This document shows, piece by piece, positions 38,991 to 51,665 of a stretch of 64,000 nt of DNA. The first letter of the stretch is position 1; every line of letters starts with the position of its first letter. This stretch comes from Holacanthus passer. Its lineage: Eukaryota; Chordata; Actinopteri; Pomacanthidae. Both the position numbers and the translations under genes were made by a program. The stretch lies in assembly GCA_025331565.1 (NCBI GenBank), contig JAFREQ010000180.1:410138-474137 (forward strand), written 5' to 3'. The notes beneath the pieces were generated by a model. That model was not told the DNA's origin. It searched no databases and was given only the letters and a program-made list of their open reading frames with translations.

Positions 38991-41204
38991 GTGTTTGGTC
39001 TCACTCCTTCTTTAAACAGAATTAAACTCGGTGAAGGGACTGAAACCCACTGCTTGTTGCCCGTGACTTTAGTTTTGGCTGATTGAGCTGCTTCCTTCTG
39101 TTGAGTGCAAAAAGGTTTGAACCTGAAATTGCAGCTTGTGGCTATATTTTAATTCCCTTTCCACCAGACATACAATGTTGAGTTACACTTTTAAAAAAAA
39201 AAAATATTTTGCACACTATTAGTATCAGATCCACAAAGATGCAAGCTCTCCATTCCAGTGTCTCCAGTGTGGAGGATGGATTTCTCTCTGTATGATTGTT
39301 GGTAAATGTTGGTACAAAATACTGGATTCAAAGGGAAACATTTGTTCTTTGAATCTGTGGTATTGACATGCTCACACAAATATGGTATGGCACTGTGTGC
39401 AACTGTACTCAGGCCAAAGCTTAGTAAAGATCCCATTAATAATAACTGTCCCCTCGACTACACAACACTACTTAATTATGCATTACATTTGGTTTTGAAG
39501 GAAATTAATATTCTTTTAAACCTGCATCTAAATAGAATAATGGTGTTGATACTGTATGTGTAACAGAGGACAATCATGTGGGTATGGGTGATGTGGTGCA
39601 CCTGTGACAGTCTGTCCCACCAGAGGACTGACACAAAACTCTCAAAGTTACCATTTATATTTTGGATTTTCTGCAATCAAACTAAACGGCAGCTGCTGAA
39701 AATGTTCCAATCTTGATGTCAGATTCTTAAACAAAACATGTGAAGTACATTAACGTTAACGTCATGTTCTTAATCTTGTTAGTATGTCTGTGTGAAAGCA
39801 TTGTTACAAGGGCACACAACCACAGAATGTAGACAAACATATGTCATCACAGGTGCTGACAAGCATAGGCGTGGCTTTCAGGGGATACCCCCTCAATGCT
39901 TTTATTTTGACAGACAAACAACCCAACTTCCTCCATACATATCTTACATTTCTGTTTATCTCTCGGCCTATCTATTCTTATCTAGCTCCATACTCAGTTC
40001 TGTGCTCTGTAACTTTCACTCTGAGAAAGAAACCAAATAAGCAGATTTCCCAAAATGCTGAACTATTCCTTTAAGACATTTCACCTTCCAATCAGCCTGG
40101 CTGGTTGATTGTTTTTTTGATGGTTCTTGATGGTTCAGTGAACACCCCTGTCATTTATCTGCAAGAAATAGAACTCTTGTCTCTGCGTTGTTTCCACCTC
40201 ATAATTCGACACCATAAACCTTTTTGTGCTGCACTAAATCTAATAATGCTAAAGTCTTCCTCTCTAAGACAGGTGTCCCATGCCATATTATTTTCCCCAT
40301 GTGAGTTTTCCTGCCTTCCCCGCCTCCACAAGAGGATACTTGACATTAAAAAGTTTGAAAAGCCTTTAATTCTGCTGCCTTCCAATTCACACACCGCCGA
40401 CCTGATTACCCATTCAGTGTGAAATGACATTCTGAAAGAGCCTGAGCTCTGACAGGTGGCTCTTTGTCATCATTATTCCAGCGTAACACCCACTCAGTCC
40501 CGCTCGCTGTGTTACGCTGCTGCTCGCGACAACGCTGCACATACATAAAGCCACAGGTACTGGAGCACATGTAACCACAAACACAGGATTGTTTAAATCA
40601 ACACAGTGTGATTGATTGAGAGAACGAGGTCCTAATCAGTGAAGCAATTAGTGAGTCAATGAATGCTTTCTGTGAAATATGTACACAAATCTAAACAGAA
40701 AACGGACAAAGGCACACAACCGCGAACGCAGCATGAACCGCCTGAAAATGAAACAAAATGAGGTATTGACTGGTTGTCAGAGAGCCAAACAACATCATTC
40801 ATCCACAGCAGGATGACACAAAGCACAGAGGAATCAATCAGGAGGAGAAGGAGAGGTGAATACATATAGGCAGAGCAGAGGCCAAACAAATGACTGTTGG
40901 GCATCAGTAAACTAAGCTTTTACTGATGATGAGATAAAGTGAAGAACAGAAAAGCTCATTGTGTAAAGGTTTGAATTAGCTCCTTTACACCTTCACTTTG
41001 TCTTTGTTGAGATTTAGATGAACAATTGGACATGATTCATGGTGTCGGCTTTCCATTTCTAAAGATTTGTTACACCTTCTTAGAGTTACACCTCTGCATA
41101 TCTATTATCTTTATATGGAAGCCAGTTTGTGCCACGAAAAGACAAAACAAACGTGAAAAGTTAAGCATGATACAATAAAAATACTCCTATGCTACTCAAG
41201 TTTA
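38991..41204. other. Gene-free stretch
   Basis: No exon recognised. The section 40430-40560 is somewhat GC-richer with CpGs but shows no coding frame. Confidence 0.5.
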
Positions 41205-42170
41205 AGCAAGCCCCTGCAAAATGAAGCCAACACGGAAGTGCCAAAAATTGCAGTTCCTCAAAGGACCACTTGAGGCAGGCTCCAAATGCGAGTCAATCCC
41301 CATAGACCCCCAAGTTAAAATGTCCAACTTTGAAGCTGCATGTTTACAGTCTGATACAAAAAAACTATTCTGGTCTCTATAGTTTATTTCCCCCTTCAGT
41401 TCAGACAGCGGAGGTTGATCTAAGCTAACGATGCTAACTGGAGCGTCTGGTAGCCTCAGTTATTAAACCAGCGTCACCAAAGTCAAAATGTAATAGACAA
41501 GTGTTATAATTTATGGTGCTAATACTTTTGAACTAAAGGGATCTGTGTGAGGATGGAAAATAAAGGTCCACAACATTAGTTAGCTAATGTTTTGCAATCT
41601 TAAACTTGCCATACAGGCAGTGTAATGTAACGTTACCCTCTCCAGAAACAATGTTAACCTAGATGTTGCAATATGTTATTGGCTGAGCTGGAGTTGGTTG
41701 TTGAGGCTGTGCAGTAATGTCATACTTTACTGTAAATGCAAACTTTATCATTTTTATTAGTATTATTTATTATTATTATTATTATATTATTGATATTATT
41801 GCTAAAACATCATTTTCAGTTTTAATACACTCCAGAAAGGTATTGATTCTGAAACTAGCGTAACCAGTGCCAAATTGGCTGGTACCACAAGGTTAGCTAG
41901 CTAGCAATCCAGAGTAGCATACAGCCGCGCTTGTTAGCATTGGCTAGCTTGGGAGTTTTGAGCTAGGTGGGCAGGTTTCAGCGACCAGGCTTTATGCTAT
42001 TTGCCCATTTTTGGACTTCGATTGGGTTTGGATTAGCCCGAAGTTGGGTGGAGTCAGGCACTGCCAAGAAGGTGAACGTGGAGCCACACCCAATGGGCTT
42101 CTCAATTACGCTTCAGAAACCAATGGGTGACGTCACAGAGAGGTCCATGTTTTATATAGTCTATATGAGT
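41205..42170 (-). mobile_element. Teleost dispersed DNA-transposon-like repeat
   Basis: Read on the minus strand it starts with an ACTATATAAAACATGGACC block followed by GTGACGTCACCCATTGG, and ends near CCTCAAGTGGTCCTTTGAGG and GGCACTTCCG. This set of phrases is typical of a common fish repeat. No transposase frame is seen and the ends are approximate. Confidence 0.45.
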
Positions 42171-44961
42171 AAGTCAAAATTCGGACCTACTATCTCATAT
42201 TTTTATCTCGTAATATTAACCTAGAAACCCAAATTTTTGAATTTTTGGAAAAATATTTTATCGGTGAATAAAAATGGTCAGTAAACAGACTTATTTACAT
42301 CAAGAAATAAAAACAAAATGTCAGAATTTTGACTTGAAATCTTATCATTTGACACACTAATCCAAATTTTGAGTCACTCATAATTTTAATTTATAATTCA
42401 ACCATGTCTACTAGAAATTACACATTCCATACATCAAATTGTAAAAACACATGCTGCTGCACCTGCTGCATTTTTAAATCAACATAATGAGAAATTTATT
42501 AACTATTAACAATTTTTCCATGTCACAAAATAATGATATTGAATGTATCAGTAAAATATTCACAGACAGTGCATTTCATTGAGCGGGTCTAGTGTCCACA
42601 TTCACTTGAAGCAGAGGATACAGCACTTTACCTTACTTACATTTAACCAAAACAAGGATTTCAGAAAACAGAATTTCAACTTACTATCTCACGACTTGAC
42701 TGGTGTAGCATTTTTATTTGTGTCATGCATGATATTCATTCATTTCATTTTTCACTACTTTCACTTTCTATACACTTTTATGAAAAACTGTAATTGGTGT
42801 GAGAAATTGCAATGAGGCTCTGATGGGAGAGAGAGTATATCAAAATGCATTTCTGTAGTTTCTCTGTTTGATACTTTTATTATCCAAAGTGGAGTTGTGC
42901 TTGTTAAAATCAATCTTGTTAATCAACCAAGAAGTCATTCCCACACGCGGCCTTGCACCCTCTGGAGGAAATAAACAGACAAATAAATAAATAACTTAAA
43001 AAAAACAATTGAGCAGGGAACGCTTGGTCCTCAGCTCATTGCAGTAGAAAGCATGACCAAGGCCAGGGTTCAATCTCTAATGCTTCACTGGCTCGTCTTG
43101 TTGTGAGTGGTGCACGGCCTGTTAGACTGCTGTGCATGCAAATGTAGTTTTACAGCATCTGAAGGCATAGCTGGTAGCTTCTAAACGTTGTGACGTCTTG
43201 ATGTCTCTTAAAACACTGGCATGCAAACCTGTCACACTGAAACGTGATGTGAAAAGAACTGAAATCATGTTTTCCACATTCTTGCGTGTATGGTCAGTAA
43301 ACTTCACACAGAGGTTTTGAATAAAAGATTCATGGCTCTGAATCCTAGTATGTCTGGTGTATGTGAACGTAAAGTACAATATTGAAACTGATGACATACA
43401 TCGAGGTAAAAGGCGTCATCACTATGGAAACTAAGGTGATCATAAAGGAAGAAAAGGAGCACAAGAGAAGGAGAGCAGTATTTTTTGCTCTGACATGTGG
43501 ACTATGCCAAAGGACCTCAATATTTTGTTCCAATCTGATACGGACTAATGCTGAGAATCACAGATACTTCTTGGTATTAAAAGCAACTAATGTGCTATCA
43601 GGTGCTGCTTCATGATTTATGAATGAATGCACTATTAGTATAGTTCCTTCTGAACACATTTTTATTAATACTGAGTGCTTGTATATGTGATGACATGTGA
43701 TTTCTCTGAACTAACACTCCATATACATATTGATACTCAAAACAAGAAACTTCAGGAGCCATGCACACACCCCTCTCACTCTCTAAGCCAACCTGCCTGT
43801 GGAAGTTATGAAATGGATAAAACATATTTAGAAGTGCAAATTTGAGAAGAGTCAACAAGCATTATGAGTATAAAAAAATACAAAAATAGTATGCTGTATT
43901 AGAATTGAAATTACTGAATAACATCAGAACAAGTACAGTATAGTATTAAGTACAAAATAAACAAACTTTCTTAACCTTAAAAGCAGCTTGACAAAAAAAA
44001 AAAAAAAAAGGTAGATGAGTTGATCAGCTGAAAGGGGCATCTGCATCCGACACCATCTACATGACAATTAAACAATTGCAACTGCTGAGAGAGGTCGCAA
44101 AATATGGATGAAAGCCTCAAAACATGAAGGAACGTCTGTTGAGATGATTGTTAATATTTAAAACACAAATAATTATTATTATTATATTTTTTACTATATA
44201 TATATATATTGGTATATTGTAAAAGGGGTCTCTACCTCAGTGTATTTCCAGGCCACAATAAAGGTTGATGACGATGATTTTAAAAATGCCTGCCATGGAA
44301 AATAATATTTATTTAAAAGATTATTCTTTCCTGTAGTAATTTCTGGAGTCAGTATGCATCTGCTATTGGCAGGAAGCTGCTCCACAGTGTTTGTGTTTTC
44401 ACTGAAGTTCGACTGACCATCAAATCTAAATTCAAAGAATATGCATGAGTAAAGGAGTTCTGATTTAAGACAGGGCAGCTAAACAGAAAGGCATCCTGCG
44501 GTAATGCACTGCTTCACCGGGACAATCAATTCCTGGAGTTACATTTATTCACATTGATCACATCCTCTCCAGGGGACAGATGAGCACTCTCTCCCAGGAC
44601 AATCTCATCAAGTGATCACACCTGTGTAAAGCAGAGTGTGTGTGTATGTGTGTGTGTGTGTGTGTGTGCATGTATGCTTTTGTCCTCTTGGCTACCTCAG
44701 CTCAACTCCTCGTTAAAAATGCAAGATTGATAACACCTGAGAGCTTCCTGGGAAAGACCAAGTGATTGTTTTCAGTTTTTTTTTTGTTCTCAGAGGTGTA
44801 CAGCAGCACAGCCTGCACAGTCGACTCTCTTTCTGAAGCTTAAATCTGTTTGACTGGAGCGATGGGTGTGTTTACTTGTGGAATGTAAAGAGCATCTGCC
44901 TCTGAGACCTGACAGTGCATCTGAGTCCCAGTAGCTTCAGGTTTGCCAGGACAGACTGTGA
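42171..44961. other. Upstream region of the secreted-protein gene
   Basis: No coding exon recognised. It has an A17 run (43993-44009), an AT-rich patch near 44175-44210 and a GT array (44636-44668). A promoter for the gene starting at 44979 should lie here, but I see no convincing TATA box, and an untranslated first exon further upstream cannot be excluded. Confidence 0.45.
44636..44668. repeat. (TG)n microsatellite
   Basis: TG array with one interruption, about 310 bp upstream of the secreted-protein start codon. Confidence 0.9.
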
Positions 44962-44997
44962 ATGCAGCTGCAGCAGTCATGGCCACTGAGTTCCTAA
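44962..44997 (+). promoter_or_regulatory. Possible upstream ORF overlapping the start codon
   Basis: An ATG 17 bases upstream opens an 11-codon frame in another phase that runs past the main ATG and stops at TAA 44995-44997. If the transcript begins upstream of 44962, this uORF could reduce translation of the secreted protein. Confidence 0.3.
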
Positions 44998-47771
44998 TTA
45001 CAGGGTAACTCTTTTCAATACAAAACTGAAACTATTTTTTTTTTCCAAGTGTGTGATGTTTTAAGTCATTTTTATGTAAATCTTTGTGTTGTATGGTTCT
45101 GGCTTGGCTGTTACAGATATTTGATATTAAGTGTTGTGTTTGCTGTTGTTTCACAGAATATTACTGGTTTTCTTGTTGAGTGAGCTGGACTACTCTTCAG
45201 CTTTTCCAAGAGGTAAGTCTGATTCACACATTGCTATATTTATACTGAGTATAAAGTTGAAGATTTCTTATCCAATCTGGCAGTCTTAGTATAAACCATG
45301 TGTAAAACACTCAGGGGTCTAATGTTGAGCAGGTTTTTAAGTCATAGTACAGCTCACAACTAAACATCCTATATGGTATGAGTAATGGTAAATGTAAAAA
45401 ATATTTAAATTCAAAACTTATTTATTTAGTTCTTTAAAAAATCTACTCAAAGCTCCGAAGCAGACCAGTCTCAATAAATCCTAGGCCTGATCCATTATGT
45501 AAGACCAGCAACCCAATTCATGAACTACTCTGGTTATCTTTGATTGTGAACTGTATAATTACAGACAGTTTGGGTTGGGCAGTAGGCCTACAGCAGGCCG
45601 GGTCTTAGTGGTGCACACAAGATGGAGAAAAAAAAAGTTATACATTGCAGATGCAAAAGTGTGTTCCACATTCTAAATAGACTGTTGTTTCCAGCTGCTC
45701 AAAGTTGTTGGGACAGCATTTCACAGCATGGAAAAATTCATAAATAATTATTCATGAAACTTCTGACATGGCACTGGGATGTAACAGTAGCTGACCATCT
45801 GTGCTTTTTCATCAGATTTCATATAAAGAGCTACTTGTTCACGCTCATTTCTCATATTTTCTATGCTGCTCCTTTTAATATACAAATAAATTTCACAGAT
45901 CAGATAGTTTGTAAATGATTATCATAATTTCCTGGACTCTCCCTCGAGACCCCCTGCATTTACTACTAGCCATTGCTGATAGGTTTCTTTTTTTTTTTTT
46001 TTAACTTCCAGTCAGTAGTCTTATCAACTTGAACTGTCTGTGTTCTCTCATAGCCAGAAGTTTTGTGTATTCTGAAGCATGGCCAGTTATAAGGAAGAAA
46101 CAAGAAGGATATGGTTATGGCAGTCGTCGCCCTCTCCAGTACATCCAGGCTCTGAGGCAGCCCCACAGCAAGCTACAGCCCAAAGTCCATGGTCAGGTTC
46201 ATGCCAAAACCTGGCAAAAGCCTCAGGGAAGATCTGCAAAGGACCGTAACCATGCCCAGATACAAACTCAACCCAGTATGTACCACCAAACCCAGAGCCC
46301 GTATCAGCCGTGGTCTGATGTTGCCACCAAATGGATACCAGAAATGTCCCCATCCCAGCATCCACCAGAGAGAAACCAACCACTGCCCAAGCCCAGAGGC
46401 TTTGAATTCAGCCTAAAACTTCCCTTTGCTGACTTCCTAGGCCAAAACAAAGAAGCTGGTTCAACCACTAAAGGCTCTGATTTGAGCAGTGGTGGGAGTG
46501 ATGTTGCTGGTCACTATTCTCAATCATACAGACCAAGCAGTGTTCAGATCTACACCGGTTTCAACACCGCTTCTGGTTCAGACACTTTTTCTGACAAAGG
46601 CTCCACGAATGACCCAAATGGAGGAAAAACTGCCCATGACGTTTCCAAGCCAAGCTTTCAACTCAGCTTATCTGTTCCAATTGTTCCTATTACTCCATCT
46701 TCAAAACCCTCCAGCAACAATGGTGGTTATCTTGAAAATCTACATAGACCAGGAAGTGGTTTTGTTCAGAACAGTAACATGGATCTGGTACAGTCCAGTT
46801 CAAGCCAGAGTGGATCAGAATGGATTCCTTCCAGTACCATACAGGAACAAACAGAACGCCAGGCTTATGAGCCAATTCAAACCAAATATACTGATAGCAC
46901 ACTGATTAACTTTTCCCCTGGACATGCCAGCCAGCACACAACTCCTACTGCTCTAATCAGCCAGGGTAAAATCCCCACTGAACAAAGTCTGGTATTTCCA
47001 GAGCCTTCAGGACCATCCCTGCCAATCCCACAATATCCTCTACAATCTGACCATGTTCACAGTGACTACTACAGTGCCCAAATAAACCCTTTGAGTAATA
47101 ACTATGAGAAAGGCCAAAGTGGACAAATGGTTTCACCTGACCCAACAAATGTCCATCTTCCTTTGTCTTCCTCACAATATGAAAAAGTTCCAAGTGGACA
47201 TTACAGTGTTGGCCAGGTCAAACCCAATAGCAACGACTGTGGCCAACATCAAACCTGGCAGCCATTTGGTGCTCCACTTACCTTTGCTTCTGAACAGTAT
47301 GACTATGACCAGTTTAAACCATCATCTCAGAATGTAGAGACTGTACTTCATCTGACTCCAGTACACTCTTCATCTCCCACTGTTGCTCAATCCCAATATG
47401 AACTTCCATCATTTCATCAGGTTGCCACCACTAATGATTATGGAACAGGCAATGTGGTGCAGATGGAGCTAACAGATTTCTCTTCCTCTTCTCCTTATCA
47501 TTACAGCAGAGATCAGAATGGACAAGATGCTTTGCTTGATCATCTCACTGCTTCTGACCCTTTGCCCAATTTTCAGGGTTTGTCAACAAATTATCAAACC
47601 CAAATGAGGCTCCCTGGACAGTACACTGGCAGAGGGCAACTGGATGGAAAACTCCAATACACAAAACTATTTATTGATGTGGAAGATGTAACAGATGGAA
47701 GTGATGGCCAGTACAGCTATTTTGCAGCTCCACCGACACACCATGGTTACTCTGGTACATGGACTGAGTGA
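44979..47771 (+). CDS. Secreted Ser/Gln/Pro/Tyr-rich protein, three exons
   Basis: I do not recognise the family. Exon 1 is 44979-45004 (donor GTAACT), exon 2 is 45157-45212 (donor GTAAGT), exon 3 is 46054-47771 with the stop; 1800 coding bases give 599 residues. The start has a good context (G at -3 and +4). Exons 1 and 2 together encode a classic signal peptide, MATEFLITGILLVFLLSE followed by LDYSSAF, which neither exon makes alone; this supports the splicing. The mature part is disordered in character: Ser, Gln, Pro, Tyr and Thr rich, one Cys, no membrane segment, and one N-F-S sequon. A motif Y-x-x-x-Q-[IVF]-[NK]-P recurs at about residues 366, 411 and 443. Intron phases are 2 and 1, unlike the phase-0 introns of SCPP mineral-matrix genes, so I do not call it one. 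An extracellular matrix, mucus or egg-coat role is guesswork. Confidence 0.75.
46012..46053 (+). other. Alternative in-frame exon 3 extension (42 bp)
   Basis: Two acceptors fit the phase-1 donor of exon 2. The upstream one (AG at 46010-46011) follows a 17-base T tract; the downstream one (AG at 46052-46053) follows a weaker tract. Both keep the frame open, so the upstream choice adds 14 residues that include two cysteines (613 residues in all). The sequence alone does not say which is used. Confidence 0.5.
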
Positions 47772-48530
47772 AACGTGGCACAAACCCAGTCCCAACCCAC
47801 TGATTGTGAATCTGCAGTCCCTGGTTTCAGCAAGCCAAGATCAACTTAACTCAGTTACCCAAGCAACAAACTGAGTCTTACATGCCTGTCTACAAACAAT
47901 ATCCCAGCATGGTGAAGTAAGCCAAATATACATCTAATCCTCCAAAACAAACAAAAAGAGCCAATGCAGACTTCCAATCCTGTTCCTGAACAAGCCAACT
48001 ATGCAGCACATGTAGGTGCACAGTTCGTTTGGCCAACAACCTTCCACATCATGTCCAATGCTTTTAGTCCCAATAGAGGGCAATATGCTGTTGGCCATCT
48101 CTGTTACTAGGATAAATCAGTCTCATTCACAGTCAAACACTAACCCTATACCAACTGTTGCTCCCAGTCCCTATTGAGTCTGGTTCTTTGAAGTCACCTC
48201 AATTGTCCAACTGTCGTCCATCTTTACCGACTCCACAGTGCAGGCTGTGTCAGGTGGCATCAGCATGAATCCAAATTTTGAAACGTCCTCCTTCCGAGCT
48301 TCAGGAGGTCTGTCTGAGAAGCCAGCTCATCTGAGTCTCTTCCATCCCCCTAACCAAGGTGGAGGGGGTATTAAATTGCTCTCTCTGTCTGCATGCACAG
48401 CAGCACATGATGCCTTCAGGGTAAAGCAGGCCAGCCATGGGGAAAGGGAGCACAGGTGGGTTATGCTCTTCAGACTTACTTTAATGTTCTTGTTTATTGT
48501 GGAAAAATTTAATAAATTCACTTGGATCTC
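47772..48530 (+). other. 3' UTR of the secreted gene with coding-like remnants
   Basis: Downstream of TGA 47769-47771 the same frame continues to read Gln/Pro/Ser-rich peptide with only scattered stops. The segment 47964-48110 is open for 48 codons, in frame with exon 3, and ends in a GQYAVGH-like phrase similar in style to the protein. AATAAA at 48511-48516 is a plausible polyadenylation signal. I read this as untranslated sequence that was once coding. Confidence 0.5.
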
Positions 48531-50694
48531 TTGGGTTCACTGGCAAAGTATCATCTCATGGTGCCTTACTAATTTAAACATTTTCTTTCCTACAGACTGT
48601 GCAGTCTGAACTGAAGCAGTGCATGGAGGGTAATCTACAGCCCACTTGTTTCCATTAGTGTCAAAGTTCTATTCTGTGCTTTGATTCTTTAAATTGCAGC
48701 TCTTCTTATCTCAGGGTGTTAAAAATGTCTCAATATTTTTTGGCCTGGAAATGCATAATATCTATTGTCTTTGTTACCAAGTTATGAGAAAATCTGTATA
48801 AAGTGCATATCAAACACATATCTTGTTTGTTTCATTTGTACATGACTCCGAAATGCAAGTATGACCCTCTGTATGTGCAAGACAGTTTTGTGGCCAGGTG
48901 CATTGACGCACCTCACAGTGCTGGCAGGACTCCAGGAAGTCACTGTGGCTGGCCAAGACATATGATCAGGCATGTAACATCGTATAAGGGTGGGGATCAA
49001 GGGTACTGATCTTCTCATGTACTCTCAAGAAGAAAGCAAAATAAGAGAGTTCAAGTGTTGATCTATTCCTTGAGGACTACATTTATATAGCCCATTATTT
49101 ATACAGCCCAAACATTTTTTCTCCATAATATCACAAACCGTATCTCCATCTTCAGCCGTGTCTTGGTAAAATCCTTTCCACATATTTCAATCTTTATCAA
49201 CAACCATGTATCAAAAAGGAATACATGCATTTGGCCTGAGTTAGATAAACTGTTACATGTGTCAAATTTTGACTTGTGATACACGTGGGATTACCGTCAT
49301 GCCATAATGTACAGCAGTACTTGACAGCCTCTCACAAATGGTGAGGCCGCATGTTCAAAAGAATCAGTGATCAAAGGAGCGCCTGCTGTTAGAGGCGGTC
49401 TCATGAGTGAGGTGTGATCACTTCAAAGCATTCAGCTATGTGCCTTTTGGATCGCTGCCTTTACTTGTTTGTTGAGGATACCTTCTGCAATGTCACTTCT
49501 GTGTACTAACCGTTCACAAACCAACAACAGCCGGTCTGCTTTTGTTTATTTTTGACATGAAACATGTAGTCAATCTGGTGCAACGTTCTTCCACATCTGC
49601 TCAGGTATGTGATTATTTCTACGTAGTCAGGTGATTATCACACCTGACAGTTGCTGATCAGTACCTCAGAGATGCTTTATTTGATTCATAACCAACAGTA
49701 TCACATATGGGCCTATTGGGAAACATTTTATCTCTTTACAAGACCCCTGACTTGTCAAATTGATTACAAAATTCACCAATCACTGTTTAAATTGTGTAGT
49801 TGTCATTCACTAGTCTGTTAAGAGGATGTGTTACTGAAACAATGTTTGTTCTCTGTGTACATGTGTTGTAAGTCGGTCTATAATTGAAAATGAGAATGAA
49901 AATCAATATTTCTTAAATGGAGTGGATGAATGCACCTGGGGAAACAGAGTAACATCACTGCACTGTTCTCTGCTTTGGATAGAAAATAGTAAAGAAACTG
50001 TCAGGAAGCAGGATACTGTTTTTGAAAAGGTATATTGCTTTTAACTTTTTCAAGTGGGCATCAAGAAAAAACTTCCATGCACTTCAGTTGTATTGGGATA
50101 AGAGTCATTGGCAGTTAGCTCAAACACTCAACAACTGAAACAAACATGGCTATGCAGAGTAACTTAGCTGTTAATTTGGGTGAGCCTTTTAAGGGTTGTC
50201 TTTCTAAGGTGCCTAAAGATCCCATTAGATGGCCACTTGAACTTCTTTGAACAAAATGTATCTTAAACAGTGACCTCCTGCTCCACAAATGATACAGTTA
50301 AGAATCTAACCAGGAAAGTCATCCATAAATATAAAACATATTTCTGCCTGTTCTGTCAAATCTGCCATCTTCTCCATAAGCAACAGCCCAATGGTTTGCC
50401 TTTCAGACTGGTCCTTCATTGTCTCAAACATTCTGTTTTGAAAATGAACTGCACCAAGGAATTAACACCTGTTTCACATGACATTGTTCATTAATAGCAG
50501 CTTTGTTGTTGTAGATATTGAGATTTTTATGTTTGACTAGCACAGATCTATATCATGTAGACATAAACAGAACTGAATATGATCCACAGTTTGGCACACT
50601 CAAACTCCCTCTCTCAAATGTTGTCAAGGCAAGCACATGGCTAAAGAGCAATTACTTTTACAGAAAAGATTCACAGTTTTTCTCACACGCTCTC
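48531..50694. other. Gene-free stretch
   Basis: No exon recognised downstream of the secreted-protein gene. Confidence 0.5.
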
Positions 50695-51665
50695 ATTTTG
50701 ACACCATGGTGAAGAAAGCCCTTGGTCAGTGTCTCCACCACCTCAGATTCCTAAGGGACATCAGGCTGCCCCTGAAAGTGCGGAAGATTAGACCTGCACC
50801 ACAGAGCATCCTGACAAGCAGCATCACCACCTGGTTTGGGAAACAGCATCAAGAGGGACTGCTGGGCCCTGCAGAGGTGTGGTGGTCAGCAGAAGGCTCC
50901 ATCAGATGTCTCAGCCATACAAGACATTCACACCAGGAGGCGCAGGATGATGGCTCAGAGAATCCTAAAAGAGCTCAATCACCCCAAAAACAGACTCATT
51001 TCTCTGCTGCAGTCAGGTAGACATTACCGCTGCCTAAAGGCCAAGACAGAGAGGATGAGGAGGAATTTCTTCCCTCAGGCCTTTCAGGTCCTGAACCAGT
51101 GATTTTGCACACACACATTACTTATAATATATCAACCTGCCATACATCACTGTCACACATTTCTGCATATTGTTATGTGCTGGTTGTATTGTTTCATTTT
51201 CATGAAACTCACTACTGGTTATATTGAATTCATATACGTGCATATGAATCATATGAATGAATGAATCATATACTCTATATATAGATTTCAAACTTACTAG
51301 CACCCGACATACTGCTTCTAAAATCGTCTGCCATTCTGCATCCAAACAGCGCCATCACATGCCTGGCACTCACATGAGCAAATAGCATTAAACACCCCCT
51401 CAATCATCACTTCACATTACTGCCATCATGACAGAAACAGGACCTTAAAATGGAGCTAACTTTAGCAGTTTTGTCACCTCTGCCATTGCATCCTTGAACA
51501 AACTGCCTTGCCGACTATGATGTGTCCTGCCATGTATGTCTGTACTGATAGAGTGTATTGTCTGTATCTGTATGTTGCTGTAGTAACATCAATGCGTTTC
51601 TGTGTTGAAATGGCTGAATGGTGAAAACAGTTCTCTCTCTGCAACAATAAAGTCAAAATTTGCAG
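50695..51665 (+). mobile_element. LINE 3' end (reverse-transcriptase C-terminus), frameshifted
   Basis: From 50695 the frame reads VKKALGQCLHHLRFLR and SSITTWFGKQ, matching the C-terminal part of non-LTR reverse transcriptases. A frameshift near 50840-50870 moves it to a second frame that reads IHTRRRRMMAQRILKELNHP, LLQSGRHYR and RRNFFPQAFQVLN, the usual LINE C-terminal end. A 3' UTR follows, ending near AATAAAGTCAAAATTT at about 51645. It is a 5'-truncated, inactive copy. Confidence 0.75.

Noticed and set aside
46087..46383. 98-codon minus-strand frame opposite exon 3
   Set aside because: It is a shadow of the secreted-protein exon.
44979..47771. Assignment of the secreted protein to the SCPP mineralisation family
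   Set aside because: Composition fits, but SCPP genes use phase-0 introns while this gene has phase 2 and phase 1, and no SxE phosphorylation cluster is evident.
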